From JACVRW01 sp963765135 (GTDB lineage Bacteria; Actinomycetota; Thermoleophilia; Solirubrobacterales; Thermoleophilaceae), in assembly GCA_963765135.1 (NCBI GenBank), contig CAVXUX010000002.1, positions 372,001 through 436,000 of the forward strand: a stretch of DNA of 64,000 bases, read 5' to 3'. Of the stretch, positions 47,574-56,521 are shown in pieces. The notes under the pieces were generated by a model, which was given only the letters and a program-made list of their open reading frames with translations, was not told the DNA's origin and searched no databases. The stretch's first letter is position 1. The number at the start of each line of letters is the position of its first letter. Position numbers and translations under genes: made by a program.

Positions 47574-48461
47574 ATGAACTTCAGTTTCTTCCTCAGAGAA
47601 GCACTGCGCGGCCTGCGGCGCAGCTCGGCGCCCGCCCTCGCGGCGCTGCTCACCGTCGTCATCACCGCGCTCGTGCTCGGCGTCTTCATCCCGATCGTCC
47701 AGGCCACGACCGGCACCGCCAACGAGGTGCGCAACCGCGTCGTGGTCGACGCCTACCTCAAGGACGACTCCACCGAGTCTGACCGCGTCGAGGTGCAGCG
47801 CGCGCTCGAGGCCACGGCCGGCGTGAAGTCGGTCGAGTACATCTCCAAGGACGAGGCGCTGCGCGAGCTCGGCCACAAGGTCAACGACGCCAAGGACAAG
47901 ATCGAGCTGCTCGGCAGCAACCCGCTGCCCAGCCTGTTCCGAATCACGCCCGAGGACCCGGACGAGCTGAAGGCGATCGTCGCCGAGATCGCGCCCGGCG
48001 GGACCCCGCGCCTCGACGCGATCGACGACATCCAGAACCGCGAGAGCGACACCGGCGAGATCCTCTCGGCGACCGGCCTCGTGAAGGGGCTCGGCGCGGT
48101 CATGGCCGGGCTGCTGATCCTCGCCTCGATTGCGCTGATCGCCAACACGATCCGCCTGTCCGTGTTCGCCCGCCGGCGCGAGGTCGAGGTGATGAAGCTG
48201 GTCGGCGCGACCAACTGGTTCATCCGCTGGCCGTTCGTGATCGAGGGTGTGATCGTCGGCTTCCTCGGCGGCGTGCTGTCGGTGCTGCTGCTCGCGATCG
48301 CCAAGACCACGGTGGTCGACCCGCTGTCGGACCGCTTCGCCCTGCTCGCCGCGCCGGACACGATCGACTTCCCGCTGCTGGTCGTGCTGCTGCTGTTCGC
48401 GTGCGTCGCGGTCTCGGCGATCGGCAGCGGCATCACGCTGCGCCGCTTCCTCCGGGTTTAG
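47574..48461 (+). CDS. ftsX: Cell division protein FtsX
   Basis: A 295-residue FtsX: N-terminal NFSFFLREALRGLRRSSAPA, first membrane helix (about 21-43), a large extracytoplasmic loop with VVVDAYLKDDSTESDRVEV and GVKSVEYISKDEALREL, then three more helices (ILASIALIANTIRLSVFARR; FVIEGVIVGFLGGVLSVLLL; FPLLVVLLLFACVAVSAIGS). FtsX carries the FtsE signal across the membrane to peptidoglycan hydrolases. ATG 47574 gives the usual N-terminus; ATG 47559 lies in a hairpin. Confidence 0.93.
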   Translation: MNFSFFLREALRGLRRSSAPALAALLTVVITALVLGVFIPIVQATTGTANEVRNRVVVDAYLKDDSTESDRVEVQRALEATAGVKSVEYISKDEALRELGHKVNDAKDKIELLGSNPLPSLFRITPEDPDELKAIVAEIAPGGTPRLDAIDDIQNRESDTGEILSATGLVKGLGAVMAGLLILASIALIANTIRLSVFARRREVEVMKLVGATNWFIRWPFVIEGVIVGFLGGVLSVLLLAIAKTTVVDPLSDRFALLAAPDTIDFPLLVVLLLFACVAVSAIGSGITLRRFLRV

Positions 48462-48496
48462 CGGCGGCTTAAGCTCTCGTAAGTACCCTCACGAGC

Positions 48497-49663
48497 GTGC
48501 GCAGCACCGTCCTTCTCGTCCTCGCCTGCTCGGTGCTCGCCCTCGCGGCGGGCATCTACCTGGGCGGCCATCCCGACACCCTGCCGGGGCCGATTCGCGA
48601 CTCCCTCGTGGACGAGGATCGCGCGCTGCGCTCCCAGATCGTCGAGACGATCCAGGACAACTTCTACAAGCCCGTCAACGAGTCGAAGCTCGAAGACGGG
48701 TCGCTGAACGGGATCGTCGAGTCGCTCGAGGATCCCTATTCCCGCTACATCACGCCGAAGCAGGCGTCGGACTTCCAGGAGCGGGTCTCGGGCGAGTTCG
48801 AGGGCGTGGGCATGAGCGTCGAGAAGGACGAGCGCGGCCTGCGAGTGCTGAACGTGTTCGACGGCTCGCCGGCCGCCGGCGCCGGCATCCACAAGCAGGA
48901 CCTGATCCTGTCGGTCGACGGCCGCTCGATCGCCGGGCTCAGCAGCGACCTCGCGACGAGCCGCATCAAGGGCCCGGCCGGGACGAAGGTCGAGCTCGAG
49001 GTGTTCACCCCGGGCGGGGCGGACTCACGCACCGTGCGCGTCGAGCGGGAGCGCATCCACGTGCCGGTCGCGACCGGGCGGGTGGTCGAGCGTGACGGCC
49101 ACAAGATCGGCGTCGTGCGGCTGATCAGCTTCACCAACGGCGCGCACGGCGTCCTGCGCCGCCAGGTGAACAAGGTGCTCGACGACGGCGCACAGGCGAT
49201 CGTGCTCGACCTGCGCGGCAACGGCGGCGGCCTGCTGACCGAGGCCGTGCTCGTGTCGAGCATCTTCATCGAGGACGGCAAGATCGTCTCGGTGCGCGGT
49301 CGCGAGCGGGCCGAGCGCACCGACAACGCCGAGGGCGACGCGATCGACCCGGACATCCCCGTGGTGGTGCTGGTCGACGGCGGCAGCGCGAGCGCCTCCG
49401 AGATCGTCACCGGCGCGCTGCGCGACCGCCACCGCGCGACGGTGGTCGGCACGAACACGTTCGGCAAGGGCCTGGTGCAGGAGGTCGAGCCGCTCTCCAA
49501 CGGCGGCTACCTCGACCTCACCGTCGCGAACTACTACCTGCCTGGCGGCGACACGATCTCCACGCGCGGGCTCAAGCCGCAGGTGAAGGCCTTCGACAAG
49601 CCAAAGACCAAGCGCGACGAGGCGCTGCCCGTGGCGCTCGACGTTCTCGCCGGCAAGCTGTGA
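48497..49663 (+). CDS. ctpA: C-terminal processing protease (S41 family)
   Basis: A 388-residue protease: N-terminal anchor (VLLVLACSVLALAAGIYLGG), a substrate-recognition helix region, a PDZ domain (about residues 90-175, FEGVGMSVEKDERGLRVLNV and LILSVDGRSIAG), and the catalytic domain with VLDLRGNGGGLLTEAV, GGSASASEI (Ser nucleophile) and NTFGKGLVQ (Lys). It trims or degrades extracytoplasmic proteins. TACCCT (48484-48489) lies 7 bases before the GTG. rnr follows with a GTGA overlap. Confidence 0.92.
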   Translation: MRSTVLLVLACSVLALAAGIYLGGHPDTLPGPIRDSLVDEDRALRSQIVETIQDNFYKPVNESKLEDGSLNGIVESLEDPYSRYITPKQASDFQERVSGEFEGVGMSVEKDERGLRVLNVFDGSPAAGAGIHKQDLILSVDGRSIAGLSSDLATSRIKGPAGTKVELEVFTPGGADSRTVRVERERIHVPVATGRVVERDGHKIGVVRLISFTNGAHGVLRRQVNKVLDDGAQAIVLDLRGNGGGLLTEAVLVSSIFIEDGKIVSVRGRERAERTDNAEGDAIDPDIPVVVLVDGGSASASEIVTGALRDRHRATVVGTNTFGKGLVQEVEPLSNGGYLDLTVANYYLPGGDTISTRGLKPQVKAFDKPKTKRDEALPVALDVLAGKL

Positions 49664-51376
49664 GCGCAGCCGTCCGCGGCCGCCCGGCCCGGCGCCTCGA
49701 CCAGCCACTCGTCGCCGTGCTCGAGAAGCGCGGCCGCTTCCTGGTCGCCGAGCCGCTGTTCGGCCAGGGGCCGCGCACGGCGGTCGAGCGCGGCGGCGCC
49801 GGCGAGGGCGACCTGGTGCTGGTGGGCTCGGGCAAGCGCGGCGCGCGCGTTGTGCGCCGGCTGGGGCGGCCGGACGTCGCGCGCGACGTGCTCGAGGGGC
49901 TGATGCTCGACCGCGGGCTGCGCCGCGGCTACGCGCGCGCCGCCACGGCGGAGGCCGAGGGCGCGGCCGAGGACCCCTACGCGGCCGACGCCCGCGTGGA
50001 CCTGACCGACCTGCCGACCTTCACGATCGACCCCGACGACGCCAGGGACTTCGACGACGCCATCTCGGCGCGCCGCGAGGACGGCCACGTGCGGCTCTGG
50101 GTGCACATCGCCGACGTGACCGCCTACGTGCGCCCGGGCGGCCCACTCGAGAGCGAGGCGCTGCGGCGCGCCACGAGCGTCTATGTGCCCGGTGCCGTCG
50201 AGCCGATGCTGCCGGAGGTGCTGTCCAACCAGGCCTGCTCGCTGCGCCCCGGCGAGGACAAGCTCGCGGTCACGGTCGAGATGGAGCTGGTCGGCACCGA
50301 CGTGCGGCGCGTCGCCTTCCACCGCTCGCGCGTGCGCAGCGACCGGCGCTTCACCTACGGCGAGGTCGACGAGATCTTCGCCGGCCGCGCCCGCGCCGAG
50401 GAGCCCTACGCGGACGCACTCGCCACCGCGCGCGACCTGGCCCTCGCGCTCGCCGGCAAGCGCGAGGCGGTTGAGATCGGCAACCCCGAGCCGAGCTTCA
50501 CCTTCGACGGCGACGGGCACGTGACCGCGCGTCCATTACGAGGCGCAGACCGAGTCGCACCGGCTGATCGAGCAGCTGATGATCCTCGCCAACGAGCAGG
50601 TGGCCGGCTACCTCGCCGACCAGCGCCGGCCGACGCTCTACCGCGTCCACGAGCGCCCCGACCCGCCGGCGGTGGCGTTCCTGTGCCAGCAGCTGGCCGA
50701 CCTCGACATCCCGACGCCGCCGGTGCCGAAGCACATGACCCCGCAACAGGCCGCCGAGCTGGCCGCCGAGGCGTCGCGCATCGTGGCCCGCGAGTCGAAG
50801 GGGCGCACCGCGTTCGGCGGGCTCGTGCTGCGCTCGCTCAAGCAGGCCTACTACTCGCCGAAGAACCTCGGTCACGCCGGCTTGAACAGCCCGCGCTACT
50901 GCCACTTCACGTCGCCGATCCGGCGCTATCCCGACGTGGTCGCGCACCGCGCGCTGCTGCAGGGCCTCGGCATCGACCACACCGCCACGCCGCCGCACGA
51001 GCTCGACGACGTGGGCGTGCAGTCCTCGGCGACCGAGCGCGAGGCCATGAAGATCGAACGCGGCGCCGACGACGTCTGCCTCGCCTTCCTGCTCGAGCGA
51101 CGCCGCGCCGAGGAGCGCGACGTCACGTTCGAGGGGGAGGTCGTGGGCCTGATCGAGAAGGGCGCCTTCGTGCGCTTCGGCGAGGAGGGCTTCGAAGGGC
51201 TGCTGCCGAGCCGCCGGCTGCACGGCTGGTGGACGCTGAACGAGCTGGGCACGGCGCTCGAGCACGAGGGCTCGGGGCGCCGGCTGCGCCTGGGCGACCC
51301 CGTCGAGGTGGCCGTCGACCGGGTCGAGACCGCGCGCGGGCGGGTCGACCTGTCGCCCGCCGATGCATACTCGTAG
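49660..51376 (+). CDS. rnr: Ribonuclease R/RNase II family exoribonuclease (one apparent frameshift)
   Basis: The N-terminal cold-shock-like part is short. TFTIDPDDARDFDDAISARR is the RNB catalytic Asp cluster, WVHIADVTAYVRPG follows. At about 50525-50533 the frame moves by one base (one extra base), after which HYEAQTESHRLIEQLMILAN, SPKNLGHAGLNSPRYCHFTS and SPIRRYPDVVAHRAL continue the RNB domain, and VVGLIEKGAFVRFGEEGFEG is the S1 domain. The total is about 571 residues. RNase R degrades structured RNA and works with SmpB-tmRNA on defective messages, so its place next to smpB is meaningful. Confidence 0.9.
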
Positions 51377-51382
51377 GTCCTG

Positions 51383-51854
51383 ATGGCCAAGAAAGGCAAA
51401 CGCAAGGCCGCGGCAGGCGACGTGGCCACCAACCGCCAGGCCGCCTTCCGGTTCAACCTGCTGGAGCGGCTCGAGGCCGGCATCGTGCTCCAGGGGTCGG
51501 AGGTCAAGTCGCTGCGCAACGGCTCGGTGCAGATCAAGGACGCCTACGCCGAGGTGAGCGACGGCGAGGTGTGGCTGCGCAACATGCACATCGCCCCGTA
51601 CGAGCCGGCGCGCGAGGGCCACGACCCCGAGCGCCCGCGCAAGCTGCTCCTGCACAAGCGCGAGATCGAGCGCCTGATCGGCAAGACCGCCGAGAAGGGC
51701 CTGACGATCGTGCCGATGCGCGTCTACTTCAAGGGACCGCGCGCCAAGGTCGAGCTGGCCGTGGCCACGGGGAAGCAGACAGCACGACAAACGCCGTGCC
51801 ATCAAGGACCGGGACATGAAGCGCGAGATCGACCGCGCGCTGAGCGAGCGCTAG
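51383..51854 (+). CDS. smpB: SsrA-binding protein SmpB (one apparent frameshift)
   Basis: About 156 residues. VATNRQAAFRFNLLERLEAG, IVLQGSEVKSLRNGSVQIKD, YAEVSDGEVWLRNMHIAPY and RKLLLHKREIERLIG are the SmpB core. Near 51775 the frame shifts; the restored frame gives HDKRRAIKDRDMKREIDRAL and ends SER at 51854, the basic tail that enters the ribosomal A site. The stop lies inside a 16-base palindrome (CGAGCGC TA GCGCTCG, 51845-51860). SmpB delivers tmRNA, encoded at 56151, to stalled ribosomes. Confidence 0.93.
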
Positions 51855-51974
51855 CGCTCGGCTACGTGTGGGCGCCGGCCGGCGCTGGTGCCGATCGAGC
51901 ACGGCGAGGCGACGCTCACGCTGCACGATGTGCGTATGCACGAGGCCTACCGGCTCAAGCTGTCCGCGCCCTAG
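51855..51974 (+). other. Possible gene remnant or short ORF after smpB
   Basis: Between the smpB stop and the minus-strand response-regulator stop, one frame reads ALVPIEHGEATLTLHDVRMH and EAYRLKLSAP before TAG at 51972-51974. The peptide has natural-looking composition, and its stop shares CTAG with the response-regulator stop, as real convergent pairs in this window do. No good start lies upstream. It may be the end of a decayed or frameshifted gene. I do not recognise it. Confidence 0.25.
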
Positions 51975-52609
51975 AGCCCGATCCCGCGATCGGTGGCCCA
52001 GCGCGTCAGCTCGTGGCGGCTGGACAGCTGGAGCTTGCGCAGCACCGACGACACGTGCGCCTCCACCGTCTTGGGTGAGATCTCCAGCCGCAATGCGATC
52101 TCCTTGTACATGTACCCCCGCGCGATGTGCTGGAGCACCTCGCGCTCGCGCGGCGTGAGCAGATCGAGCTCGCTCTCGGGCTGGGGCGCGGGGCCGGTGA
52201 ACGCGTCCAGAACGAAGCCGGCCAGGCGCGGCGAGAAGACGGCGTCGCCCTCGTGCACGCGCCGCACGGCGTCGGCCAGGTCCGCGGGGGAGATGTTCTT
52301 GGTCACGTAGCCGCGCGCCCCGGCCCGGATCACGGCGATCACGTCCTCGGCGGCGTCGGACACCGACAGCGCCAGGAAGGTCGGCCGCAGCCCGGCGGCG
52401 CCGGCTCGGCGGATCACCTCGATGCCGCCGCCGCCCGGCATGTGGACGTCGAGCAGCACCACGTCCGGCTCGTGCTGGGCGATCGCCGCCTCTGCCTGGT
52501 CGACGGTGCCGGCGTCGGCGAGGATCTCGAGCAGCGGCTCGAGCTCGGCTCGCACGCCCGAGCGAAACAGCTCGTGGTCGTCGACGATGACGACGCGCGG
52601 CTCGGTCAT
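51971..52609 (-). CDS. LuxR/NarL-family response regulator
   Basis: A 212-residue response regulator. VVIVDDHELFRSGVRAEL and VVLLDVHMPGGGG hold the acidic pocket and the phospho-accepting Asp, ALSVSDAAEDV the signalling Ser/Thr, GYVTKNISPADL the Lys. The C-terminal LuxR domain is LTPREREVLQHIARGYMYKE and SPKTVEAHVSSVLRKL. It is co-translated with the PspC histidine kinase upstream (ATGA overlap) and is the output of that system. Confidence 0.93.
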   Translation of the reverse strand: MTEPRVVIVDDHELFRSGVRAELEPLLEILADAGTVDQAEAAIAQHEPDVVLLDVHMPGGGGIEVIRRAGAAGLRPTFLALSVSDAAEDVIAVIRAGARGYVTKNISPADLADAVRRVHEGDAVFSPRLAGFVLDAFTGPAPQPESELDLLTPREREVLQHIARGYMYKEIALRLEISPKTVEAHVSSVLRKLQLSSRHELTRWATDRGIGL

Positions 52610-53833
52610 CGCTCGCCCTCCAGCACCAGCTCCACCTCGGTGCCGCCGGTCGGCGCACCGGAGATGCGCGCGCGTCCGCCGTGGCGCTCCATCCGGCCGA
52701 CGATCGACTCGCGCACGCCGCGGCGGTCGGCCGGGACGGCCGCCGGGTCGAAGCCCGGTCCGCGGTCGCGCACGAACACCCGCAGCGCGCCCGGCGTGCA
52801 CTCCGCGTAGACGTCGACCGTCGAGCCACCGCCGAACTTGGCCGCGTTGGTCATCGCCTCGCGCGCCGCGGCGACCACGGCCTCGACCGCGGGATCGAGC
52901 TCCCGATCCCCGACCACCACCACCTCGACCGGCACGCCGTGATTGTCCTCGACGTCGGCGGCGGCGGCCTCCAGCGCGGGGGCCAGGCGTGCGGACTGGC
53001 CGGGCGCCGGCCGCCCGGCGAGCCATGCGCGCAGCTCGCGCTCTTGGCGGCGAGCGAGCGCCGCGACCTGCTGCGGGTCGTCCGAGCGCTGCACGAGCGC
53101 CAGCGTCTGCAGCACCGAGTCGTGCAGGTGAGCGGCCACCTCGGCTCGCTCCTGCGAGCGGATCCGCTCGGAGCGCTCCTCGGTGAGCGAGCGCACCAGC
53201 CGCAGCACCCAGGGGGCGAAGATCACGCCCAGTACCACGATCGCGGCGATCAGCGCGAGCACGACGTCACGGGCCGCGTTGAGGGCGCTGCGTGGCCTGC
53301 AGGAACGCGAATCCGGCCGCGATCACGAGCGCGATGCCCACGCCCGTGCGCGACACGGCGTCGCCAACGGTGCGGCGCGGCTTCGCGGCCACGTCGGCCG
53401 GGATCTGCTCGACCGGGCGGTTCGCGCTCGCGCCGGGCACGCCGGTGGGCGCCGGCTCAGGGCGAATCGCGGACGCGCCGCGCCAGATCAGCGCGGCGCC
53501 GCTGGCGATCAGCACCAGCGGCCACACGATCGCGTCGGAAAACCAGATGCCGAGCGCGCGGAAGGTGAGCAGGATGCTGAGCAGTAGCAGGCCGGTTCCG
53601 AGCGCAACCTCGACGGCCCCGCGGCCGGTCGGCAGCCGGCGGCGGCCCGGCGCCTCACCGGCGGGGATCACGAGCCAGCCCAGCAGGTAGAGCGCGATCC
53701 CGGCTCCACCGGCGGCGGTCGCGATCACGAACGCCAGCCGCACCAGCGCCGGGTCGATCCCGTAGCGCCGCGCGATGCCGGCGCAGACGCCGCCCAGCCA
53801 TCCGTGCGAGCGGTCGCGGCGCAGGGTGCTCAT
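52606..53833 (-). CDS. PspC-domain sensor histidine kinase (one apparent frameshift)
   Basis: Read from ATG 53833, MSTLRRDRSHGWLGGVCAGI and RRYGIDPALVRLAFV are a PspC domain with membrane helices, then more helices (TGLLLLSILLTFRAL; IVWPLVLIASGAALIW). At about 53288 the frame shifts by one base, joining GIALVIAAGFAFLQAT to ALNAARDVVLALIAAIVV. A HisKA_3 dimerisation region (EVAAHLHDSVLQTLALVQR, phospho-His) and a HATPase domain (REAMTNAAKFGG, RDRGPGFDP) follow. This is the actinobacterial PspC-kinase architecture of about 408 residues. It probably senses membrane stress and phosphorylates the adjacent regulator. Confidence 0.85.
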
Positions 53834-54021
53834 CGGCTCAGCCCGTTGGCCAGCAGGATCGCCCCCGCCGCCGCGCAGGCGACGGGGGCGAACGCGGCGA
53901 AGGTCAAGTCGATCAGGTCGAGCGCGTCGAGCAGCAGCACGCCGCCGAGCGCCAGCACAGCCAGGCCCGCCACCAGCGCACGGATGTCGGGCCCGGCTCG
54001 CACTATCCGGTCGTCACGCAC
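53830..54021 (-). CDS. Small two-helix membrane protein in the PspC operon
   Basis: A 63-residue protein (RDDRIVRAGPDIRALVAGLA, then two hydrophobic segments around VLALGGVLLLDALDL and APVACAAAGAILLANGL). It overlaps the PspC/LiaF-like gene by 19 bases upstream and the kinase gene by 4 bases (ATGA) downstream, so it is co-translated with both. No known family recognised. Position between sensor components suggests a role as an accessory membrane partner. Confidence 0.6.
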   Translation of the reverse strand: MRDDRIVRAGPDIRALVAGLAVLALGGVLLLDALDLIDLTFAAFAPVACAAAGAILLANGLSR

Positions 54022-55199
54022 GCCGCCGGCTGGTCGCCGCGCAGCTCCGGGTCCTCGTCGTGGAACGGCCCGAACTCGCGGTCGTCGAAGTAGAGCTCGC
54101 CGCGGCTGTCGTTTACGCGCACCTCACCGAGCCCGACGTCCGCGCGCAGCAGCAGGCGGGTCGTGGTCGGTTTGGGGGTCGGCGAATTCTCGTAGGCCGC
54201 GTCGATGCCGCCGTGGTCGCGCCCGAAGATGGCGATGTTGCCGGCGCCGACGTCCGCGTCGGTGGCGACGCAGACGTCGTCCGGCACGATCACGCGCGCC
54301 TGGCCGATGCCGACGTCGAGGTCGAGCGGGACGTCGCCCTTGGGCAGGTCGGTGTCACGCAGGTCGATCACAAGCTCGCCGATTCCGAGGTCGTAGTGCT
54401 CCCGCAGGTCGACACTTGAGCCCGGCCGGTACTCGCGCTGGCCGATGCCGCCGTCGAAGTCGATGTCGGCCGCGGCGACGACACCGGCCGCCAGCGCGAT
54501 CGTCATCGCCGGCGGCACCAGCCACCGCACGGGCTTCAGGAAGGCGCCCGCGGCGATCGCGCCGCCGGCCGCGATGACCAGCGCCGGGACCAGCCAGTCC
54601 GGGCCGGCCGCCGCGCCGAAGCCGGCCACGAAGAAGAGGACGAGGCAGCCGATGACGACGGCGACTCCGAGCGCCGCACGACGGGCGATGTCGCCGGCGC
54701 TGCCGCTGGGTCCTTCTCCTGAGACGAGCCACCACACGAGCACGCCGGCACCGACCAGAACGGCAAGCGGGATTCCAATCCCCGCAAAGAGAGCCCCGCC
54801 GAAGAGAAGAAAGGGCCAGGCGACGATCAGCAGCGCCACCACACCCGCGATCACGAGGGCGCGGTTGCGGCCCTGCGCCCCGGGGGCGATCGGAGCCGGT
54901 TGATCCTCGTTCGGCACGAGCAGCAGTGCCGCGAGGTAGAGCAGGATCCCGGCGCCGCCAAGGAACACGAGTGCGACGGCTCCGATGCGGAACAGCAGAG
55001 GATCGACGTTGAAGTAGCGGCCCAGCCCGCCGCAGACGCCGCCGATCACGCGGTCGGCGCGCGACCGCGTCAGCCGCTTGGGCGCCGGTCCGCCGGCGGA
55101 CGGCTGCTCAGCGGTCGGCTGATCGCCGGCCGGTGCCTGCGGCCCCTCCACGGTCGGCTCCTGATCCGGTCCGTTCCCCTGCGTGTCGTTCACGTCCAT
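54003..55199 (-). CDS. PspC domain protein with LiaF/toast-rack-like C-terminus
   Basis: A 398-residue protein. After a polar 45-residue N-terminus, RSRADRVIGGVCGGLGRYF and VDPLLFRIGAVALVFLGG form the PspC domain. Several helix pairs follow (about residues 105-255), then an extracytoplasmic beta-rich region with repeated acidic strands (LGIGELVIDLRDTDLP, LDVGIGQARVIVPDDV, ADVGAGNIAIFG, ADVGLGEVRVN) like the C-terminus of LiaF-type proteins. It heads the operon with the kinase and regulator, forming a three-component envelope-stress set like LiaF-LiaS-LiaR. A strong ribosome site GGAGGA lies 5 bases before the ATG. Confidence 0.83.
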   Translation of the reverse strand: MDVNDTQGNGPDQEPTVEGPQAPAGDQPTAEQPSAGGPAPKRLTRSRADRVIGGVCGGLGRYFNVDPLLFRIGAVALVFLGGAGILLYLAALLLVPNEDQPAPIAPGAQGRNRALVIAGVVALLIVAWPFLLFGGALFAGIGIPLAVLVGAGVLVWWLVSGEGPSGSAGDIARRAALGVAVVIGCLVLFFVAGFGAAAGPDWLVPALVIAAGGAIAAGAFLKPVRWLVPPAMTIALAAGVVAAADIDFDGGIGQREYRPGSSVDLREHYDLGIGELVIDLRDTDLPKGDVPLDLDVGIGQARVIVPDDVCVATDADVGAGNIAIFGRDHGGIDAAYENSPTPKPTTTRLLLRADVGLGEVRVNDSRGELYFDDREFGPFHDEDPELRGDQPAACVTTG

Positions 55200-55210
55200 T
55201 TCGATCCTCC

Positions 55211-55264
55211 GATGACGGTCGAGTTTCCGTCATCGAGAGTGCCGTCGCCAGGGCGCCCTGCCAA
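55211..55264 (-). promoter_or_regulatory. Promoter and 5' leader dyad of the PspC operon
   Basis: On the minus strand TTGGCA (55264-55259), a 17-base spacer and CACTCT (55241-55236) form a plausible -35/-10 promoter. Just downstream a perfect 8-base-pair dyad GATGACGG (55211-55218) / CCGTCATC (55227-55234) lies between promoter and ribosome site. It could be an operator for the operon's own LuxR-type regulator or a leader hairpin. Confidence 0.55.
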
Positions 55265-55291
55265 TTGGGAATGGTCCCTAGGGGGAGGCCC

Positions 55292-56104
55292 CTAGACGTC
55301 CCCGAAGTCGCGATCCAGGAAGGTCGCGTCCATGCCCACCGCCAGCGCCGCGGCGAGCCCGAGGTAGACCACCGCGATCGCGGCCCGGCCGGCCGGCCGC
55401 ACGCGGTGGAACTCGCGCGACTCGGGCGACTTGCGCTCCCTCCAGCGCCGCCACGTCTCGAGGCCGCCGAACAGCAGGATCAGGATCATGATCGGGTTGG
55501 GGAAGGCGATCGCGGCGGCGATCAGCAGCGCGTAGCCGACCAGCCACATCCACGGCGACAGCGCCGCCATCGCCCGCCCGCCGTCGAGCGGCAGCACGGG
55601 CAGCAGGTTGAACAGGTTGAGGAAGAAGCCGACGAACGCGAGCGCCTTGAACAGCTCGTCGCCCGTCAGCCCGTAGAGGGCCAGCGGCACCAGCGCGGCG
55701 AGCGAGCCGAGCACGGGCCCGGCGAGACCCACGCGCGCCTCGGCGGCGGCGTCCTTGGGCAGCTCCTTCATGGCGACCAGCGCGCCCAGGAACGGGATGA
55801 ACATCGGCGCCGAGGCGGGGATGCCCTCGCGCCGCAGCTGGATCACGTGCCCCAGCTCGTGCACGAGCAGCAGCAGCACGAAGCCGATCGCGAACTTCCA
55901 CCCCCAGATCAGCGAGTAGGCGCCGATCGAGACGAGCATCGAGGCCGAGGTCGTGAACAGCTTCAGCTTCGGCAGCAGCAACAGCAGCGCCTTGGCCTTG
56001 GCGGCGAACTTGACCAGCAACAGCCCGAGCCCGGCCAGCACGCCGAGACCGCGCCGCCAAGCGGGGCGTTCGTTGCGCTGAGGGGCATAGGCCTGCGGTT
56101 GCAT
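55292..56104 (-). CDS. Site-2 protease family (M50) metalloprotease
   Basis: A 270-residue multi-pass protein. LLLLVHELGHVIQLRREG holds the HExxH zinc site, FLNLFNLLPVLPLDGGRAM the second zinc Asp motif, both in membrane segments. Site-2 proteases cut within the membrane, often releasing anti-sigma factors. No regulator is adjacent, but the PspC operon starts about 100 bases away in the same direction, so a stress link is possible. ATG 56104 follows a weak CACACT -10 box by 8 bases. Confidence 0.88.
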   Translation of the reverse strand: MQPQAYAPQRNERPAWRRGLGVLAGLGLLLVKFAAKAKALLLLLPKLKLFTTSASMLVSIGAYSLIWGWKFAIGFVLLLLVHELGHVIQLRREGIPASAPMFIPFLGALVAMKELPKDAAAEARVGLAGPVLGSLAALVPLALYGLTGDELFKALAFVGFFLNLFNLLPVLPLDGGRAMAALSPWMWLVGYALLIAAAIAFPNPIMILILLFGGLETWRRWRERKSPESREFHRVRPAGRAAIAVVYLGLAAALAVGMDATFLDRDFGDV

Positions 56105-56150
56105 CACCACCTAGTGTGGCAGCGGCGCCGCTAGACTCAGGGGAGCACAA

Positions 56151-56520
56151 GGGGGCGAATCAGCTTCGACGTGGAGCGTGATTTTCCCGATGTGGCGAGT
56201 CGAGGACTCCGGGTTGGCCTCGTTAAATGATCCCGGAAAACCATATGTGCGGACCGTAATCACGAGTTCGCCCTCGCCGCTTAATTAGGTGAGGGAGTCG
56301 CACCGGGCAGCCCGCGGCCCGGATCAGCGGCTTCATATAGCGGGCTTACCGCGACGGCAGGATCCTCGGTCGTCGCGGGACACTTCAGGAGGATGTGGCG
56401 CCGGTGACGTACCCCGCGGACCGACCGACCCGGTAGCCGAGATCAGACTCCGACGGGAACACTCGTAGCAAGCATCGGGAAGATGTTCCGCGGACGCCGG
56501 GGCAGTACCGGCCGCCTCCA
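56151..56520 (+). ncRNA. ssrA: Transfer-messenger RNA (tmRNA)
   Basis: A 370-base RNA. The 5' end GGGGGCGAATCAGCTTCGACG matches the tmRNA start, here quoted one base over; GGGGGCG (56151-56157) pairs with CGCCTCC (56513-56519) to give a 7-base-pair acceptor stem with a G-U at the third pair, the alanine identity element. The tag frame GCG-GAC-...-GCC-GCT-TAA (56249-56284) encodes ADRNHEFALAA and a stop. The 3' part ATGTTCCGCGGACGCCGG resembles other tmRNAs and forms the T stem GCCGG/CCGGC. The loop is GGCAGTA, unlike the usual TTCRANN, and CCA is not encoded. tmRNA with SmpB rescues stalled ribosomes and tags the peptide for proteolysis. Confidence 0.92.
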
Positions 56521-56521
56521 C

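Noticed and set aside
49025..50520. Long minus-strand frames opposite ctpA and rnr
   Set aside because: Composition typical of antisense GC shadows; both plus-strand genes have clear family motifs.
56333..56521. 62-residue minus-strand ORF
   Set aside because: It lies entirely inside the tmRNA gene on the other strand, has low-complexity composition and no promoter or ribosome site.
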